A program made the translations under genes and the position numbers. DNA of 64,000 bases from assembly GCA_916613615.1 (NCBI GenBank), contig OU744723.1:27302710-27366709 (forward strand), read 5' to 3'. The stretch is from Steromphala cineraria (Eukaryota; Mollusca; Gastropoda; Trochida; Trochidae). The notes beneath the pieces were generated by a model. That model was not told the DNA's origin. It saw only the letters and a program-made list of their open reading frames with translations, and did not search any database. Positions 1-13,178 of the stretch are shown one piece after another (positions within the stretch are counted from its first letter, which is position 1; each line of letters starts with the position of its first letter).

Positions 1-164
1 CATTTTGTGTAAGAAAAAGGAATTGCATGGCTAAACTTTACATTATATATTTGAAATGATACTGCTCCATTTAGTTTAAATACATTGTCTTTCAATTGGG
101 ACCATTCATTTTCATTTTCCTGACCTCACCTTACAGTCCCCCAAAAAAACGTGCTACTGCCCCT
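1..164 (-). mobile_element. TTAA-flanked MITE, one end, cut by the window edge
   Basis: This is the terminal part of a short non-coding element that recurs at 22696-23052 and, in the same orientation as that copy, at 42744-43043. The stretch here reads as the reverse complement of those copies. It ends in the shared terminus ACGTGCTACTGCCCCT, followed directly by TTAA at 165-168. No protein is encoded. A TTAA target site is typical of piggyBac-type transposition, so a non-autonomous piggyBac-like origin is inferred. Confidence 0.75.
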
Positions 165-168
165 TTAA

Positions 169-870
169 AAGGTATTCTTTTCAATGGAATTTTGGCAGAA
201 GTAAATGTGAAAGATGAGCAACTGTTGTGAAATGTACAGGGATTTGACTATTATATAGTGTATTCAAATGACTACTGTCGATTAACCTACTAATCAGAAA
301 GTGCTTACTTTAATCCTCAGTCTAGAACCGGAGACATATTGCTTTTTATCTTTTTGATATGAAATAGGTTGATGTGTGTTTACCCATGTCGCACAGGGGG
401 CATTTGGTTCTGATTCGTGTCGGTTAGGTTATGTTTGAGTTTTTATATACGTTTTGTTTGTTATGATGTGCCTTTCTTTGTTAAAGGTTAGAATTGATTA
501 CATTAAACATGTTCACTAATTGAAATTTCATTATAAAATCTAAAATTACAATATGAGTATGTTTAGAACATTGTGTAAGCTATTAAGAACTTCTAACACA
601 ATCTAGTAATAATAATACCACGTTTATTTTAATATATACCATTTGTATTTGTGTATGTGTGCATGTGTGTGAAGTAATTGTCATAAATATATATATGTTA
701 TAGAGTTGAATAAAGAAACGTTATTCACATAGGTTTCCATTTATGATTATGAAAATTATTTTGATCCTTCGTCGAATCAATATTCAAACTATTTACTACC
801 GGATAGCGAACTTAACTCACTCTCAGTATCAAAGCAATCGTAACACAGACATTGTGATATTGGCCCACAT
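169..870. other. Intergenic AT-rich stretch, no gene seen
   Basis: No reading frame, splice pair or RNA gene that I can support. The sequence is AT-rich and leads into the first, diverged units of the 62-bp satellite. Confidence 0.6.
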
Positions 871-3370
871 TGTTCATGGAATGTTAACAGCAAAATCATG
901 ATCATATAACACCAGTATTGTGACATTGACCAACATTGTTCATGAAGTGTAAACATCACCTGATCTTATTGCACAGTAATGTGACATTGACCAACATTGT
1001 TCATGAAGTGTAAACATCACCTGATCTTATTGCACCAGTATTGTGACATTGACCAACATTGTTCATGAAGTGTAAACATCACCTGATCTTATTGCACCAG
1101 TAATGTGACATTGACCAACATTGTTCATGAAGTGTAAACATCACCTGATCTTATTGCACCAGTAATGTGACATTGACCCACATTGTTCATGAAGTGTAAA
1201 CATCACCTGATCTTATTGCACCAGTAATGTGACATTGACCAACATTGTTCATGAAGTGTAAACATCACCTGATCTTATTGCACCAGTATTGTGACATTGA
1301 CCAACATTGTTCATGAAGTGTAAACATCACCTGATCTTATTGCACCAGTAATGTGACATTGACCAACATTGTTCATGAAGTGTAAACATCACCTGATCTT
1401 ATTGCACCAGTAATGTGACATTGGCCAACATTGTTCATGAAGTGTAAACATCACCTGATCTTATTGCACCAGTAATGTGACATTGACCAACATTGTTCAT
1501 GAAGTGTAAACATCACCTGATATTATTGCACCACTATTGTGACATTGACCAACATTGTTCATGAAGTGTAAACATCACCTGATCTTATTGCACCAGTAAT
1601 GTGACATTGACCAACATTGTTCATGAAGTGTAAACATCACCTGATCTTATTGCACCAGTAATGTGACATTGACCAACATTGTTCATGAAGTGTAAACATC
1701 ACCTGATCTTATTGCACCAGTAATGTGACATTGGCCCACATTGTTCATGAAGTGTAAACATCACCTGATCTTATTGCACCAGTAATGTGACATTGGCCAA
1801 CATTGTTCATGAAGTGTAAACATCACCTGATCTTATTGCACCAGTAATGTGACATTGGCCCACATTGTTCATGAAGTGTAAACATCACCTGATGTTATTG
1901 CACCAGTAATGTGACATTGGCCAACATTGTTCATGAAGTGTAAACATCACCTGATCGTATTGATCCAGTAATGTATCATTGACCCACATTGTTCATGAAG
2001 TGTAAACATCACCTGATCTTATTGCACCAGTAATGTATCATTGACCCACATTGTTCATGAAGTGTAAACATCACCTGATCTTATTGCACCAGTAATGTAT
2101 CATTGACCAACATTGTTCATGAAGTGTAAACATCACCTGATCTTATTGCACCAGTAATGTATCATTGACCAACATTGTTCATGAAGTGTAAACATCACCT
2201 GATCTTATTGCACCAGTAATGTGACATTGGCCCCGTTGTTCATGAAGTGTAAACATCACCTGATCTTATTGCACCAGTAATGTGACATTGACCAACATTG
2301 TTCATGAAGTGTAAACATCACCTGATCTTATTGCACCAGTAATGTATCATTGACCAACATTGTTCATGAAGTGTAAACATAACCTGATCTTATTGCACCA
2401 GTAATGTGACATTGACCAACATTGTTCATGAAGTGTAAACATCACCTGATCTTATTGCACCAGTAATGTATCATTGACCAACATTGTTCATGAAGTGTAA
2501 ACATAACCTGATCTTATTGCACCAGTAATGTATCATTGACCAACATTGTTCATGAAGTGTAAACATAACCTGATCTTATTGCACCAGTAATGTGACATTG
2601 ACCCACATTGTTCATGAAGTGTAAACATCACCTGATCTTATTGCACCAGTAATGTGACATTGGCCAACATTGTTCATGAAGTGTAAACATCACCTGATCT
2701 TATTGCACCAGTAATGTGACATTGGCCCCGTTGTTCATGAAGTGTAAACATCACCTGATCTTATTGCACCAGTAATGTGACATTGACCAACATTGTTCAT
2801 GAAGTGTAAACATCACCTGATCTTATTGCACCAGTATTGTGACATTGACCAACATTGTTCATGAAGTGTAAACATCACCTGATCTTATTGCACCAGTAAT
2901 GTGACATTGGCCAACATTGTTCATGAAGTGTAAACATCACCTGATCTTATTGCACCAGTAATGTGACATTGGCCAACATTGTTCATGAAGTGTAAACATC
3001 ACCTGATCTTATTGCACCAGTAATGTGACATTGACCCACATTGTTCATGAAGTGTAAACATCACCTGATCTTATTGCACCAGTAATGTGACATTGACCAA
3101 CATTGTTCATGAAGTGTAAACATCACCTGATCTTATTGCACCAGTAATGTGACATTGGCCCACATTGTTCATGAAGTGTAAACATCACCTGATCTTATTA
3201 CACCACTATTGTGACATTGACCAACATTGTTCATGATCATTTAACACCACTATTGTAAAACTAAAAGATTGATCATGAAGTGTGAACGACGCATGATCAT
3301 ATGACGCCAATTGTGTTATTGACCAAGATTGATCATGAAGTGTGAAAGTCGCATGATCATATGACTCCTC
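871..3370. repeat. 62-bp tandem satellite, about 38 copies
   Basis: The unit contains TGTTCATGAAGTGTAAACAT and CACCTGATCTTATTGCACCA and repeats every 62 bp; the phase shifts by two bases on each 60-base line. Copies from about 940 to 3230 are nearly identical. Variation is limited to a few positions (GACCAACAT/GGCCCACAT, GTGACATT/GTATCATT, AATG/ATTG). The first unit and the last two or three (3231-3370) are diverged, as expected at satellite edges. The array is non-coding. Confidence 0.97.
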
Positions 3371-4884
3371 CCAAACGCTCTGATCACCCCATGGAACACA
3401 TTCCTGACTGGTTAGCACTGTACTGAACATGTCAGATCATCCAGACTATCTGCGATGTTTTACTTTAGTTATCCTTTAGAATTCTACACTGAACCATTCC
3501 GTGTCATTTTCATTGCCATTTTACAATTGCCATTGCCAATTTATATGTGTATGTTTGAAGTGCGAAGCGAGATATATATTTCTCAGTTGAACAAGGTACA
3601 AGCCAAGTTCCAATTCTTTTAAATTCAATACCATGTTAATGTTTTAAGTGATTTAATAAAACATATTTGGTATGGATACAAAACCCAGAATATATCTATC
3701 ATCTTGACATTACATTTTCACAAGACCTCATCTGTAACTACTTCAGCAATTTTCGCAGGAACAACACAATCTCCTTTAAATTCAAACTCTACCAAAAATA
3801 TAGATTGCATGGAACATGTTAATAGGTGAACATACATTCGTTTTCCAAGACTGTTCGATCTCGACGTGTTATATTAGAAAGACATATATTAGATTCTAGA
3901 TTCTTCACAGCACTGTACTCCACGAAGGCCACAGCTGAGGTGTTCGGAAAAAAGTACTGGAAGAAAGTACTAAATTTGACTAGGACAAAAAGTCCTATTT
4001 CTGATTTAAGGTAAAATATTTTAAGAAAACATAAAAGTTGGTTTTTGTTCACTTTATATAGATACAACAATATTACAGCTACATAATACAATAAATCTAT
4101 AAATATTTTGTCTTTTTGGCCTGATTTTGATTTGGTAAGATCTTATTAAAAAATTCTATAGACTGCGTTATGATTTATATACCAATCTACATGATGACTA
4201 ATTTTCAAGCAGATTACTAAAGCAGAATTTTCTTGAATCTTTCCATACCTTTATACACGATTCACAACATTTCAAAATATAAAAGTCCTATATTCAATTT
4301 ATCATTGTTAACCTCAATGTAACCTGTTTTTATAGTACTTTTTTCGGTACTTTTTTCCCTCGGACCTTTTCCCCTATAATCACAGCTGACTCTCATTATC
4401 ATCCAGCTGAGAGACAGACACAGGGACATCATGTTACATGTAATCACAGAGTTTGATGGAGTCATGTAATGATAATACTTTTACTGATTACCGATAAAAC
4501 TCGTAAAACCTCTTATCATGACACATAACAGTAATAATGTGAGATTTGTGAAAAATGAATGTATGTTTAGGGATGATTATATGTTAATCATAACCAATAT
4601 AATATTTCATGTGTATGTTTGAAGCGAAACGAGAGATATATTGCATTTCATAGAAATATAGACAGTTGCGATATGGCGGGCCGTATGAAACATGTTAACG
4701 GTCGTGTCTGTGATTGTTCCAATCTATAAAATCATAAAAAGCAAATTTGAGATATGAATTGGCTCAACGGTTTTGGAATATGAAACAAAAATTCTACTGA
4801 CGAAAGGCGCAAATACGCTTGTCGATTGACAAGCTTCATATATAGATTAGTCTATCTCGTGTTGAAATCTATAGCTACACCATT
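3371..4884. other. Spacer between two satellites with a dispersed repeat
   Basis: No gene recognised. A motif of the form TGTATGTTTGAAG-CGA-GAGATATAT occurs in the same orientation near 3546 and 4611, so the segment between may be a dispersed element. The 62-codon plus-strand frame at 3826-4014 and its minus-strand shadow lack splice or start support and are not called. Confidence 0.4.
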
Positions 4885-7120
4885 GGTCAGATTTCTTACA
4901 CTGACATGATTTGGGTGAGGTTAAAGTTTAAACAATTTCTTATACTGACATGGTTTGGGTGAGGTTAAAGTTTAAACCATTACTGACACGGTTCGGGTGA
5001 GGTTAAAGTTTAAACCATTTCATACACTGACACGGTTTGGGTGAGGTTAAAGTTTAAACTATTTCTTGCACTGACATGGTTTGGGTGAGGTTAAAGTTTA
5101 AACCATTTCTTACACTGACACGGTTTGGGTGTGGTTAAAGTTTAAACCATTACTGACACGGTTCGGGTGAGGTTAAAGTTTAAACCATTTCATAAACTGA
5201 CACGGTTTGGGTGAGGGTAAAGTTTAAACTATTTCTTGCACTGACACGGTTTGGGTGAGATTAAAGTTTAAACCATTCTTACACTGACACGGTTTGGGTG
5301 AGGTTAAGGTTTAAACCATTCTTACACTGACACGGTTTGGGTGAGGTTACAGTTTAAGCCATTCTTACACTGACACGGTTTGGGTGAGGGTAAAGTTTAA
5401 ACCATTTCTTACAATGACGCGGTTTGGGTGAGGTTAAAGTTTAAACCATTCTTACACTGACACGGTTTGGGTGAGGGTAAAGTTTAAACCATTCTTACAC
5501 TGACACGGTTTGGGTGAGGTTACAGTTTAAACCATTCTTACACTGACACGGTTTTGGTGAGGGTAAGGTTGAAACCATTTCTGACACGGATATGGTTTGG
5601 GAAAGGTTAAAGTATAAACCATTTCTAATACTAACACGGTTTTGGTGAGGGTTAAGTTAAAACCATTTCTTATACTGTCATGGGTAGGTGGAGGTTAAAG
5701 TTTAAACCATTTCTAACACTGATATGGTTTGAGTGAGGTTAAAGTTTAAACCATTCTTACACTGACACGGTTTGGGTGAGGTTACAGTTTAAGCCATTCT
5801 TACACTGACACGGTTTGGGTGAGGGTAAAGTTTAAACCATTTCTTACAATGACGCGGTTTGGGTGAGGTTAAAGTTTAAACCATTCTTACACTGACATGG
5901 TTTGGGTGAGGTTACAGTTTAAACCATTCTTACACTGACACGGTTTGGGTGAGGGTAAAGTTTAAACCATTCTTATACTGACACGGTTTGGGTGAGGTTA
6001 CAGTTTAAACCATTCTTACACTGACACGGTTTTGGTGAGGGTAAGGTTGAAACCATTTCTAACACGGATATGGTTTGGGAAAGGTTAAAGTATAAACCAT
6101 TTCTAATACTAACACGGTTTTGGTGAGGGTTAAGTTAAAACCATTTCTTATACTGTCATGGGTAGGTGGAGGTTAAAGTTTAAACCATTTCTAACACTGA
6201 TATGGTTTGGGTGAGGTTAAAGTTTAAACTGTTTCTTGCACTGACACGGTTTGGGTGAGGTTAAAGTTTAAACCATTTCTTACACTGACACGGTTTGGGT
6301 GTGGTTAAAGTTTAAACCATTACTGACATGGTTCGGGTGAGGTTAAAGTTTAAACCATTTCATTCACTGACACGGTTTGGGTGAGGTTAAAGTTTAAACC
6401 ATTCTTACACTGACATGGTTTGGGTGAGGGTAAAGTTTAAGCCATTCTTACACTGACACGGTTTGGGTGAGGGTAAAGTTTAAACCATTTCTTACACTGA
6501 CACGGTTTGGGTGAGGTTAAAGTTTAAACCATTCTTACACTGACATGGTTTGGGTGAGGTTACAGTTTAAACCATTCTTACACTGACACGGTTTGGGTGA
6601 GGTTACAGTTTAAACCATTCTTACACTGACACGGTTTTGGTGAGGGTAAGGTTGAAACCATTTCTAACACGGATATGGTTTGGGAAAGGTTAAAGTATAA
6701 ACCATTTCTAATACTAACACGGTTTTGGTGAGGGTTAAGTTAAAACCATTTCTTATACTGTCATGGGTAGGGGGGAGGTTAAAGTTTAAACCATTTCTAA
6801 CACTGACACGGTTTGGGTGAGGGTAAAGTTTAAACCATTTCTTACACTGATATGGTTTGGGTGAGGTTTAAGTTTAAACTATTCTTATACTGACACGGTT
6901 TTGGCGAGGGTAAAGTTTAAACCATTCCTACACTGACACGGTTTGGGTGAGGTTTAAGTTTAAACTATTCTTATACAGACACGGTTTTGGCGAGGGTAAA
7001 GTTTAAACCATTCTTACACTGACACGGTTTGGGTGAGGTTACAATTTAAACCATTTCTTACAATGACATGGTTTGGGTGAGGTTAAAGCGTAAACAATTT
7101 CTTACACTGATATGGCTAAC
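4885..7120. repeat. 43-44-bp tandem satellite with higher-order structure, about 50 copies
   Basis: The basic unit contains ACTGACACGGTTTGGGTGAG and TTAAAGTTTAAACCATT and varies between about 38 and 44 bp. A distinctive divergent unit (CTGTCATGGGTAGG) occurs three times, near 5680, 6158 and 6763, each time inside a longer block of matching neighbours. Blocks of several units were therefore duplicated together, at spacings of about 478 and 605 bp. Non-coding. Confidence 0.95.
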
Positions 7121-9499
7121 CATTATCAATGCTGTTGTGCGTATTAAGTTGCAAATATGTGTTTTAGATGATATATTGATAATAGCAACATCCGGTATCC
7201 GAGACAAAAACTGGAGAGTTGAATGATCGAATAACTAGTTTGACCTTTACATTAACCTTTCGATGTAAAACGTTGATCCTTGGCTTCATATAGCAGTCTA
7301 CTACCGTAAATCGTTATGATTTGGTATCATGTAAGACACGTTATATTAACAATAAGATATAATTGCCCATATTTCCAAGTTACAATTAACGTCCTGTCCA
7401 AGATGTTGTTTTGAGCTATCTGTACCCCCAGCAGCGCCAGCAGTGCATCAATATACCCAGCGATATTCAATCCATGTGATTGCTGAGCGTCAAAAAAGAA
7501 GCAATATCTTTAAAAGTGTTTCAGTACGATCCGGACGGAAATTCGAACCCGAAAAGCAGAATTACTGCTTGCTAATTCCCGTATAGAAATTGATTTGAAA
7601 ACAAGTTGAAATCCGTATTAAGTATAACCCTAAAGAAAAACAAAGCTTTCAATTAAACGTCAAAACGTGTCTTCAATCTGATTAAAATCGACCTAGTTAC
7701 GAGATAAAAACAAGCCAATTATCAACTTTAAAGAGATAAGAGAGTCTCATCGCAGCTGCAGAAAGACATTATTCTGCCACTATGAAAATAATACTTTATT
7801 ACCTGTTACTACTTGTTTATTCGTCCATGTTATGTAAATGATACTGTACTTGTTTAAGTGGCCCGAGACGCACACCTATATCAAGGGGCGCGCTTTGTCC
7901 TGGTCTACCTTATATATATGAACCAGCGAAAGGCTTTCAATACAAACATGTTTCGTTAATATTTGTTACACTCTGTTCTTGCTACTGCAAGGCTAGATCA
8001 TATGTCGTCATTGGCCTTCAACCAATCAGCGACAAGAGATAACAATTCGGTAATCAAGCAGACCTGTTATTTGTTGAATTGATGGAAGGTGAAAGGTCGT
8101 ATATGCTCAGATAAGAAACAAAGCAGAGCACGAGTGGAAGGTGATGAGATTGACTGGGGAAAGTCCTTTTGACCTTCAAACACGCAACGTCCACAGGAAT
8201 CTTCTTATTTTTGAAATTCAATAGATATATACAATCGTCACAACGGTACAAATTGCTTCAAATTGAAAGAAAATAACATATTATAAATGAAATTGATATT
8301 AATTACATTGCTGTCACAACAGCCAGGCATTGTAGGTAATATATTACGTTAGCAATCTAATCATTAACAGCAGGTATATTCATCCGTCATCGCTGTAGAT
8401 ACACATTTGTAAAAATGGATAAATAATCACAAAGAACTAGATTAAAGGCCTGACACGTCGTAGCAAGGTTTTTCTATTCTTCACCACTGAATTGCTCCAC
8501 TTCAATCATGTTTATCAATTATCAAATTAAAGGACGTTTACTGTAAACATTAGTTGCATGCTTTAAGCTGATTGAAATGTCTAATTTCCAAATCGCATAA
8601 AAATTTTCGAATATCGTTAACACATGAAATGCCTAGATAGGACCCCCTTTAATCTATTATAACACACATCCGGTCTCGTTAATGTGGTTTCCTTTGTTCT
8701 AACAGTAGGTGTATCACCCGATACACTATTCATTTTTGATACACCAACACTTATGATGCTGGACCTTAAATTATTCACAAATGCGTACTCTATCATATCC
8801 TATACACTATACAAAGTGAGGATATATGTTTTCAAATTCGGAAGTAAGCACATCGGTGACACGGATCGTTATTCGTGGAGCCATGACTAAGGATGCGCTG
8901 TATTATCGATATATCGGTATTTTGCATTACAGGAACAACGTGATACGAATCGACATACTCTTCTGAAAATATCTAATATATTGAACGTCTAAAATGAGCT
9001 ATTTCCAACTAAAATTTAAAAAACCCCAGATAGACCATGATTGACGCAAGGTTCTTTACAAAGTTGTGTTATGAAAATAGCTCCAATATGTAAACAGATC
9101 AAAAACAGTGATTGGAAAAATATCCCTTTCCAAAACGGGTCAAATCTGAGCAGTGATGATAATCGTTCAAACCGCTCATATTTAGACAAGATAGCATGCA
9201 TATTCTTGAATTAAAGAAGTACCAATATATTGCAATACGTATTGCAATACGCTTTCCTGTATCGTAATATATTGCAATACAGATATGAGAAACAATACCC
9301 ATCCTTAACCATGACTCACATTAAAATCATTAATTGTTAATGAACATACTGGCGTAGAGTATACATATGCCCCTACATGAGGTATAAAACATAGCTGTTG
9401 AAAGCACACAGAAAACTGCCAAGACTACCAGGAGGTAACCTAACGAGTTGTTGGTTAGCGAGGGGTGGGGGCTACACAGGCTCTTGCGCACGGCTTAAA
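7121..9499. other. Intergenic stretch, no gene seen
   Basis: No coding exon recognised; the open frames are short and unsupported. The run near 9225-9300, rich in GCAATACGTATTGCAATA, resembles one at 42310-42380, so this is probably a dispersed or simple repeat. A B-box-like GGGTTCGAATTTCC on the minus strand near 7545 hints at an old tRNA-derived SINE, too weak to call. Confidence 0.45.
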
Positions 9500-9972
9500 C
9501 TGTGGCCAGACTCCTCCAGCAAACAAGCAAGACCCTGGACAAGCCCATGACCCGAGACCATGTTTCAAAGCCCACAGGAAGATCAGCTCATACAACTTAT
9601 TCACTTGCGCAACTGATCCTTAACTGCGGTGTCAACGTCAGCAACAACTCTAGGACTTCGCACCAGTCAACAGACAGTATTACGGAGACTTTGTTCTTTA
9701 TAATATCTTACCGTACATTCAGAGGAATGTTTTTGATAGCCCAACTTCTACGCGAGAGACTACGATTTGCGTCACAATGTCCGGTTCTCCGGACATGAAC
9801 TTAATATAGCAACTATGGGACCATCTTGACAGACAAAAAAAGGGATAAATGAGATAGAGTTCCTGTAAGGGGAGAATTGCTAATATTTTCAACTAGCCTC
9901 ATCAGACATCAGGCGTCATCGAGATGGAGACGTATCCCAGCCTGTATCGAAGGTGGACAGGTGCGTTACTGA
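9500..9972 (+). pseudogene. Degraded Tc1/mariner transposase relic
   Basis: The end of a Tc1-type transposase is visible in broken frames. Near 9794-9840 the reading is D-M-N-L-I-stop-Q-L-W-D-H-L-D-R-Q, matching the PDLNPIE-LWD block that holds the third catalytic residue; here a stop replaces the E codon. At about 9929-9972 another frame reads R-R-I-P-A-C-I-E-G-G-Q-V-R-Y-stop, matching the RR-CQACI-GGHTRY ending of Tc1 proteins. The upstream part (98 codons open at 9502-9798) shows no clear catalytic motif. Stops and frameshifts mean it cannot be active. It is far more decayed than the copy at 44331-45893. Confidence 0.65.
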
Positions 9973-11508
9973 AACCCGTGGTGTAACGTTAGAGAACTTT
10001 GACAATCAACGTGTTAATTCTGATATCGCAGAAAAGTAGGAATTTTGACCCCACCACTGTTCAATGAGCGCCCACTAATCATGTGTAGTTACAATGCTCA
10101 TCATAGTGCCCTTCAATGATGAATTGATACAAGTCGTTCGTATAAATCAAACAGTATACTGGTATGATTTGTTTTGTTTTCTTTATAACCCTTCAAACCC
10201 GACTTTTACTTTCTTTTGCCTATTAGTTGTCATAACAAAGCCAGAAATTTGTTAAAGACATGAAATGCACGTGATTATCGTTACATGCATGTGGTCAATG
10301 ACATTGTTTGATTTTCATGACCTCAAGATTAAGGTTCACTTTTTTTTTCTTGAGTAGAAATATTACAATGAAGTATTCTTAATATATTGATCATTTATTA
10401 TCATTTACACCAAATGTATATACGTATATTATAAAATCAAATTATCTGTAAACCGTGGTTATATTAATATTTGGCAAATAAGCTATTATGTAACTTTTAC
10501 GGTTCCTCTTGTAAATTTCAGCGGATTGCACGTGCAGCACGAGAGGTTCATGGCAATTCCAATTAAAGTCAACGTTTCACTATCTCAATCTAGTTAAGAA
10601 GGAATACATTACCGCATTGCGGAAACTGATGCCATGTTGAATCTGGATTAATAAGGTGTTAAGTTAGTGTGTAAAATAGTTACCGACCTCGACCTAGGGT
10701 TCAAGTTAGATGAACCCTCGCGCATGTGAAACATGACCACTTCGGCCTTATGGCCTCGGCGTTCATGTTTCAGGTCTCAGTGGGTATATTACTTACCCAC
10801 CCATTACTCGGTTTATCGGTCATTAATTCTCCTGTTGTCAGGATATATTTTCTTGTAGTGTACTGTTGATTCGAAAACAATACTGATAAGTACTTCTTCA
10901 AAACCGAGCATCAACGATTCGAGCAATATTTACGATAATTACGTATATATATATATATATAAAAGGTTACTTTAAGAACAAGCTGGTTTCAAACTCCACA
11001 CATGATAAAGAAGAAAATAGTGGACTGTAAACAAAACTGCACGAAAGAAGGGGTTAATATTTGACATAGATTACATTGCGCATCAAGAGTAAAGGATTGG
11101 ACATATTTCCTTTACATTAACATTTATAATGATTTTTCTAACGTGCTTGAATATCTGAATTGGAAAGGTCAGAGTGAAATAATGATAGTTTAAAACTTAT
11201 CAGATATCTCATTTCGTAATTACTTCAATAGAAATGAGAATGGTGCGAGTAGACCAGACAATAAAAGGCTGGTAGATAGTTTGAAAGAAAATGCAAGCAC
11301 GGATAATTCTCCTGGGTTTTTTACACCCCGTAGGAGCGGTGAACGGCAGGGAATATTTCATGTCCGGAAGTGAACTATTTGCCACGCGAGAGAGAAGCAC
11401 GTTTTGTATTTTAGGTGTAGGAACATTGTCAATATCTTCATAATTAGAAGCCAGATTGTCACCAAAATTCCGGCTATAAAATAGTAGACATTTATGCGTA
11501 ATACCACC
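9973..11508. other. Intergenic stretch with a short palindrome
   Basis: No gene recognised. It contains an imperfect hairpin at 10728-10771 (arms GAAACATGA...TTCGGCC and GGCCTCGG...TCATGTTTC) and a short (AT)n run near 10947. The minus-strand frame at 11209-11553 (114 codons) has no recognisable domain and overlaps an inverted-repeat arm; it is not called a gene. Confidence 0.45.
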
Positions 11509-11786
11509 AAATATCGTCAAATTAAGTTTTGATACAAACCCGTGAGCCTCCAAAACAATGTCTGGTTACAGCGAAAATTCCGCTCAAACACGCATATTTA
11601 CCAACATTTAAGGTATCATTGTTGAATAAACGAAAAAGTAAATATACCAAACTTTAGAACAATTATCAAACTATCTTTGTGCCAAATTTGAATGCAAAAA
11701 GTTGTCCCGTTTTCGAGCTGTCGTACTTAAAAGACCGACACCATCAAAGTCACGGGTTTGTATCAAAACTTAATTTGACGATATTT
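11509..11786. repeat. Perfect 37-bp inverted repeat with 204-bp spacer
   Basis: The arm at 11509-11545 (AAATATCGTCAAATTAAG...ACCCGTGA) is matched base for base in reverse complement at 11750-11786. The right arm ends next to the left limit of the segmental duplication that begins near 11787. Confidence 0.9.
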
Positions 11787-13178
11787 CATTTAATGGTTAA
11801 ATTTTACAAACAATGCTCTAATTTTTAATACATCAAGTGTTGAATTTTTGTGTAAGGGGATGACCAAAAACTTCATATCAAAAATATTAGCTCGAAAGTA
11901 TATATTTATAGTTTCCGGGACGCCACTGAATTTCTGCAGCCTATTTTAAACTGGAAAATGTGTTTTAGTTCGCTTGTTATATTTTGTCTTTGAGTAGCAG
12001 CGATTTTCATTTTTGTGATCTTGGCCTTCATGTTTGAATGTGCAACAATGTTTAACTTTCTCAAGGATGTCGGCCAGAGGTTGCTAGCTCCGCCCTAAAA
12101 CTGCCTCGCTCCTTCATGATTGTCGAATCAGGACGTCGGAAATAACTGTGGTGATATTTCCGTGACGTAATTATTAGTTTGAGTTTTCTTGGTACATGAT
12201 TTACAACTGCAAAAAGATCAGAGGAATATATTGGATAATTTCTATTTATAGGAATATTTATAGGAAGATTTTACTTTCTGCTTCATTGTAAGGCTAAGGA
12301 GGGGAATATAATTCTTCGTATTCCTGATTTAAAAATTTAAAATCTAAAACGTAATTTTGATATTTGATTTATAAATCAAAAACACTAAAACACTACCCTC
12401 GGTCTCTCTCTCCTCTATGAAGTTTTCCATAGAGTAGAAGGGGAGTGTTTTCTCCTTCATGGCCTGAGTAGAGGCTATATTATGATCTATGACATTGAAT
12501 GACCCATTGCCAGCCCTGCACGGATACCTCAACCATATGTTACTACTGAAACTAACGATGATTATATATCTCGACACGTAATTAATTCCATCAACATGAT
12601 ATAAATTGGAGTGATATCAGGCAACTGCTTACTCCGCTAAACGTCAGCGTGGAATCATAATGGAAGGACGTAATATACTGCTTGCTCTCGTTGGGATACT
12701 CCAGGCCGGTACGTCACGTGACAAACTATTTTTTTTTTTGAGACTTTAAAATGTTTTCCTTTCTTTTAACATAAAGAAGCTCTATATGATTGAACAAAGA
12801 TTTAAATGCAAATTAAAGGGTTCAGGGTTTTGATGAACCTAATAAGGTACGATAGTCATCTTGTTAAAACATTTGACAGGAAGAGGCTTTATTACCAATT
12901 TTGAATTTGTTCATTTTAATTTTATATAAGTTAATTAGTTTGGATATTCTTTTCAAATGTGTTGCTCGAGTTATAACTACTTTTAGACCCAGTAAGATAT
13001 ATATCGTCATGGATTTTCATTTGTCCGTGTTTCTAAATCAACAGATATATAACAAGAGTCATCAGAAGATGAGATATCCAAATGGTTCCCATTAAGCTGG
13101 GTCTTACAGTTTTTGAGTTCTGCTCTGGAACAAAATGTCTAAGTTACGTTTCCATGAAAACCGCAAAAAAATATAAAA
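11787..13178. repeat. Segmental duplication, copy A (promoter plus signal-peptide exon)
   Basis: About 1.39 kb aligns, with scattered substitutions and small indels, to 15818-17056. The shared part includes the upstream region, TATA-like box, short 5' leader, signal-peptide exon and the first part of intron 1 up to a shared AAGTTACGTTTCCATGAA. Copy A holds an extra segment at about 12909-13045 and another near 12070-12130 that copy B lacks. Confidence 0.9.
12600..12606 (+). promoter_or_regulatory. TATA-like box of copy A
   Basis: TATAAAT lies 60 bp upstream of the ATG at 12660, with the same spacing as in copy B (16612-16618). A start site 25-30 bp downstream would leave a leader of about 30 nt. 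Conservation in both duplicates supports use, but this is inference. Confidence 0.5.

Noticed and set aside
871..3370. CRISPR-like array
   Set aside because: The 62-bp units are contiguous and have no unique spacers; it is a eukaryotic satellite.
3819..4091. Overlapping frames on both strands; the minus frame reads A-F-V-E-Y-S, reminiscent of an RRM RNP1 motif
   Set aside because: No matching RNP2, no splice or start support, and the hit is six residues long. At most a very old pseudogene fragment.
11209..11553. 114-codon minus-strand frame
   Set aside because: No domain, no splice context, and it overlaps an inverted-repeat arm.
12344..12577. Minus-strand frame upstream of exon 1A, with a relative at 16220-16411
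   Set aside because: The similarity only reflects the segmental duplication of non-coding promoter DNA; the frame is not maintained in copy B.
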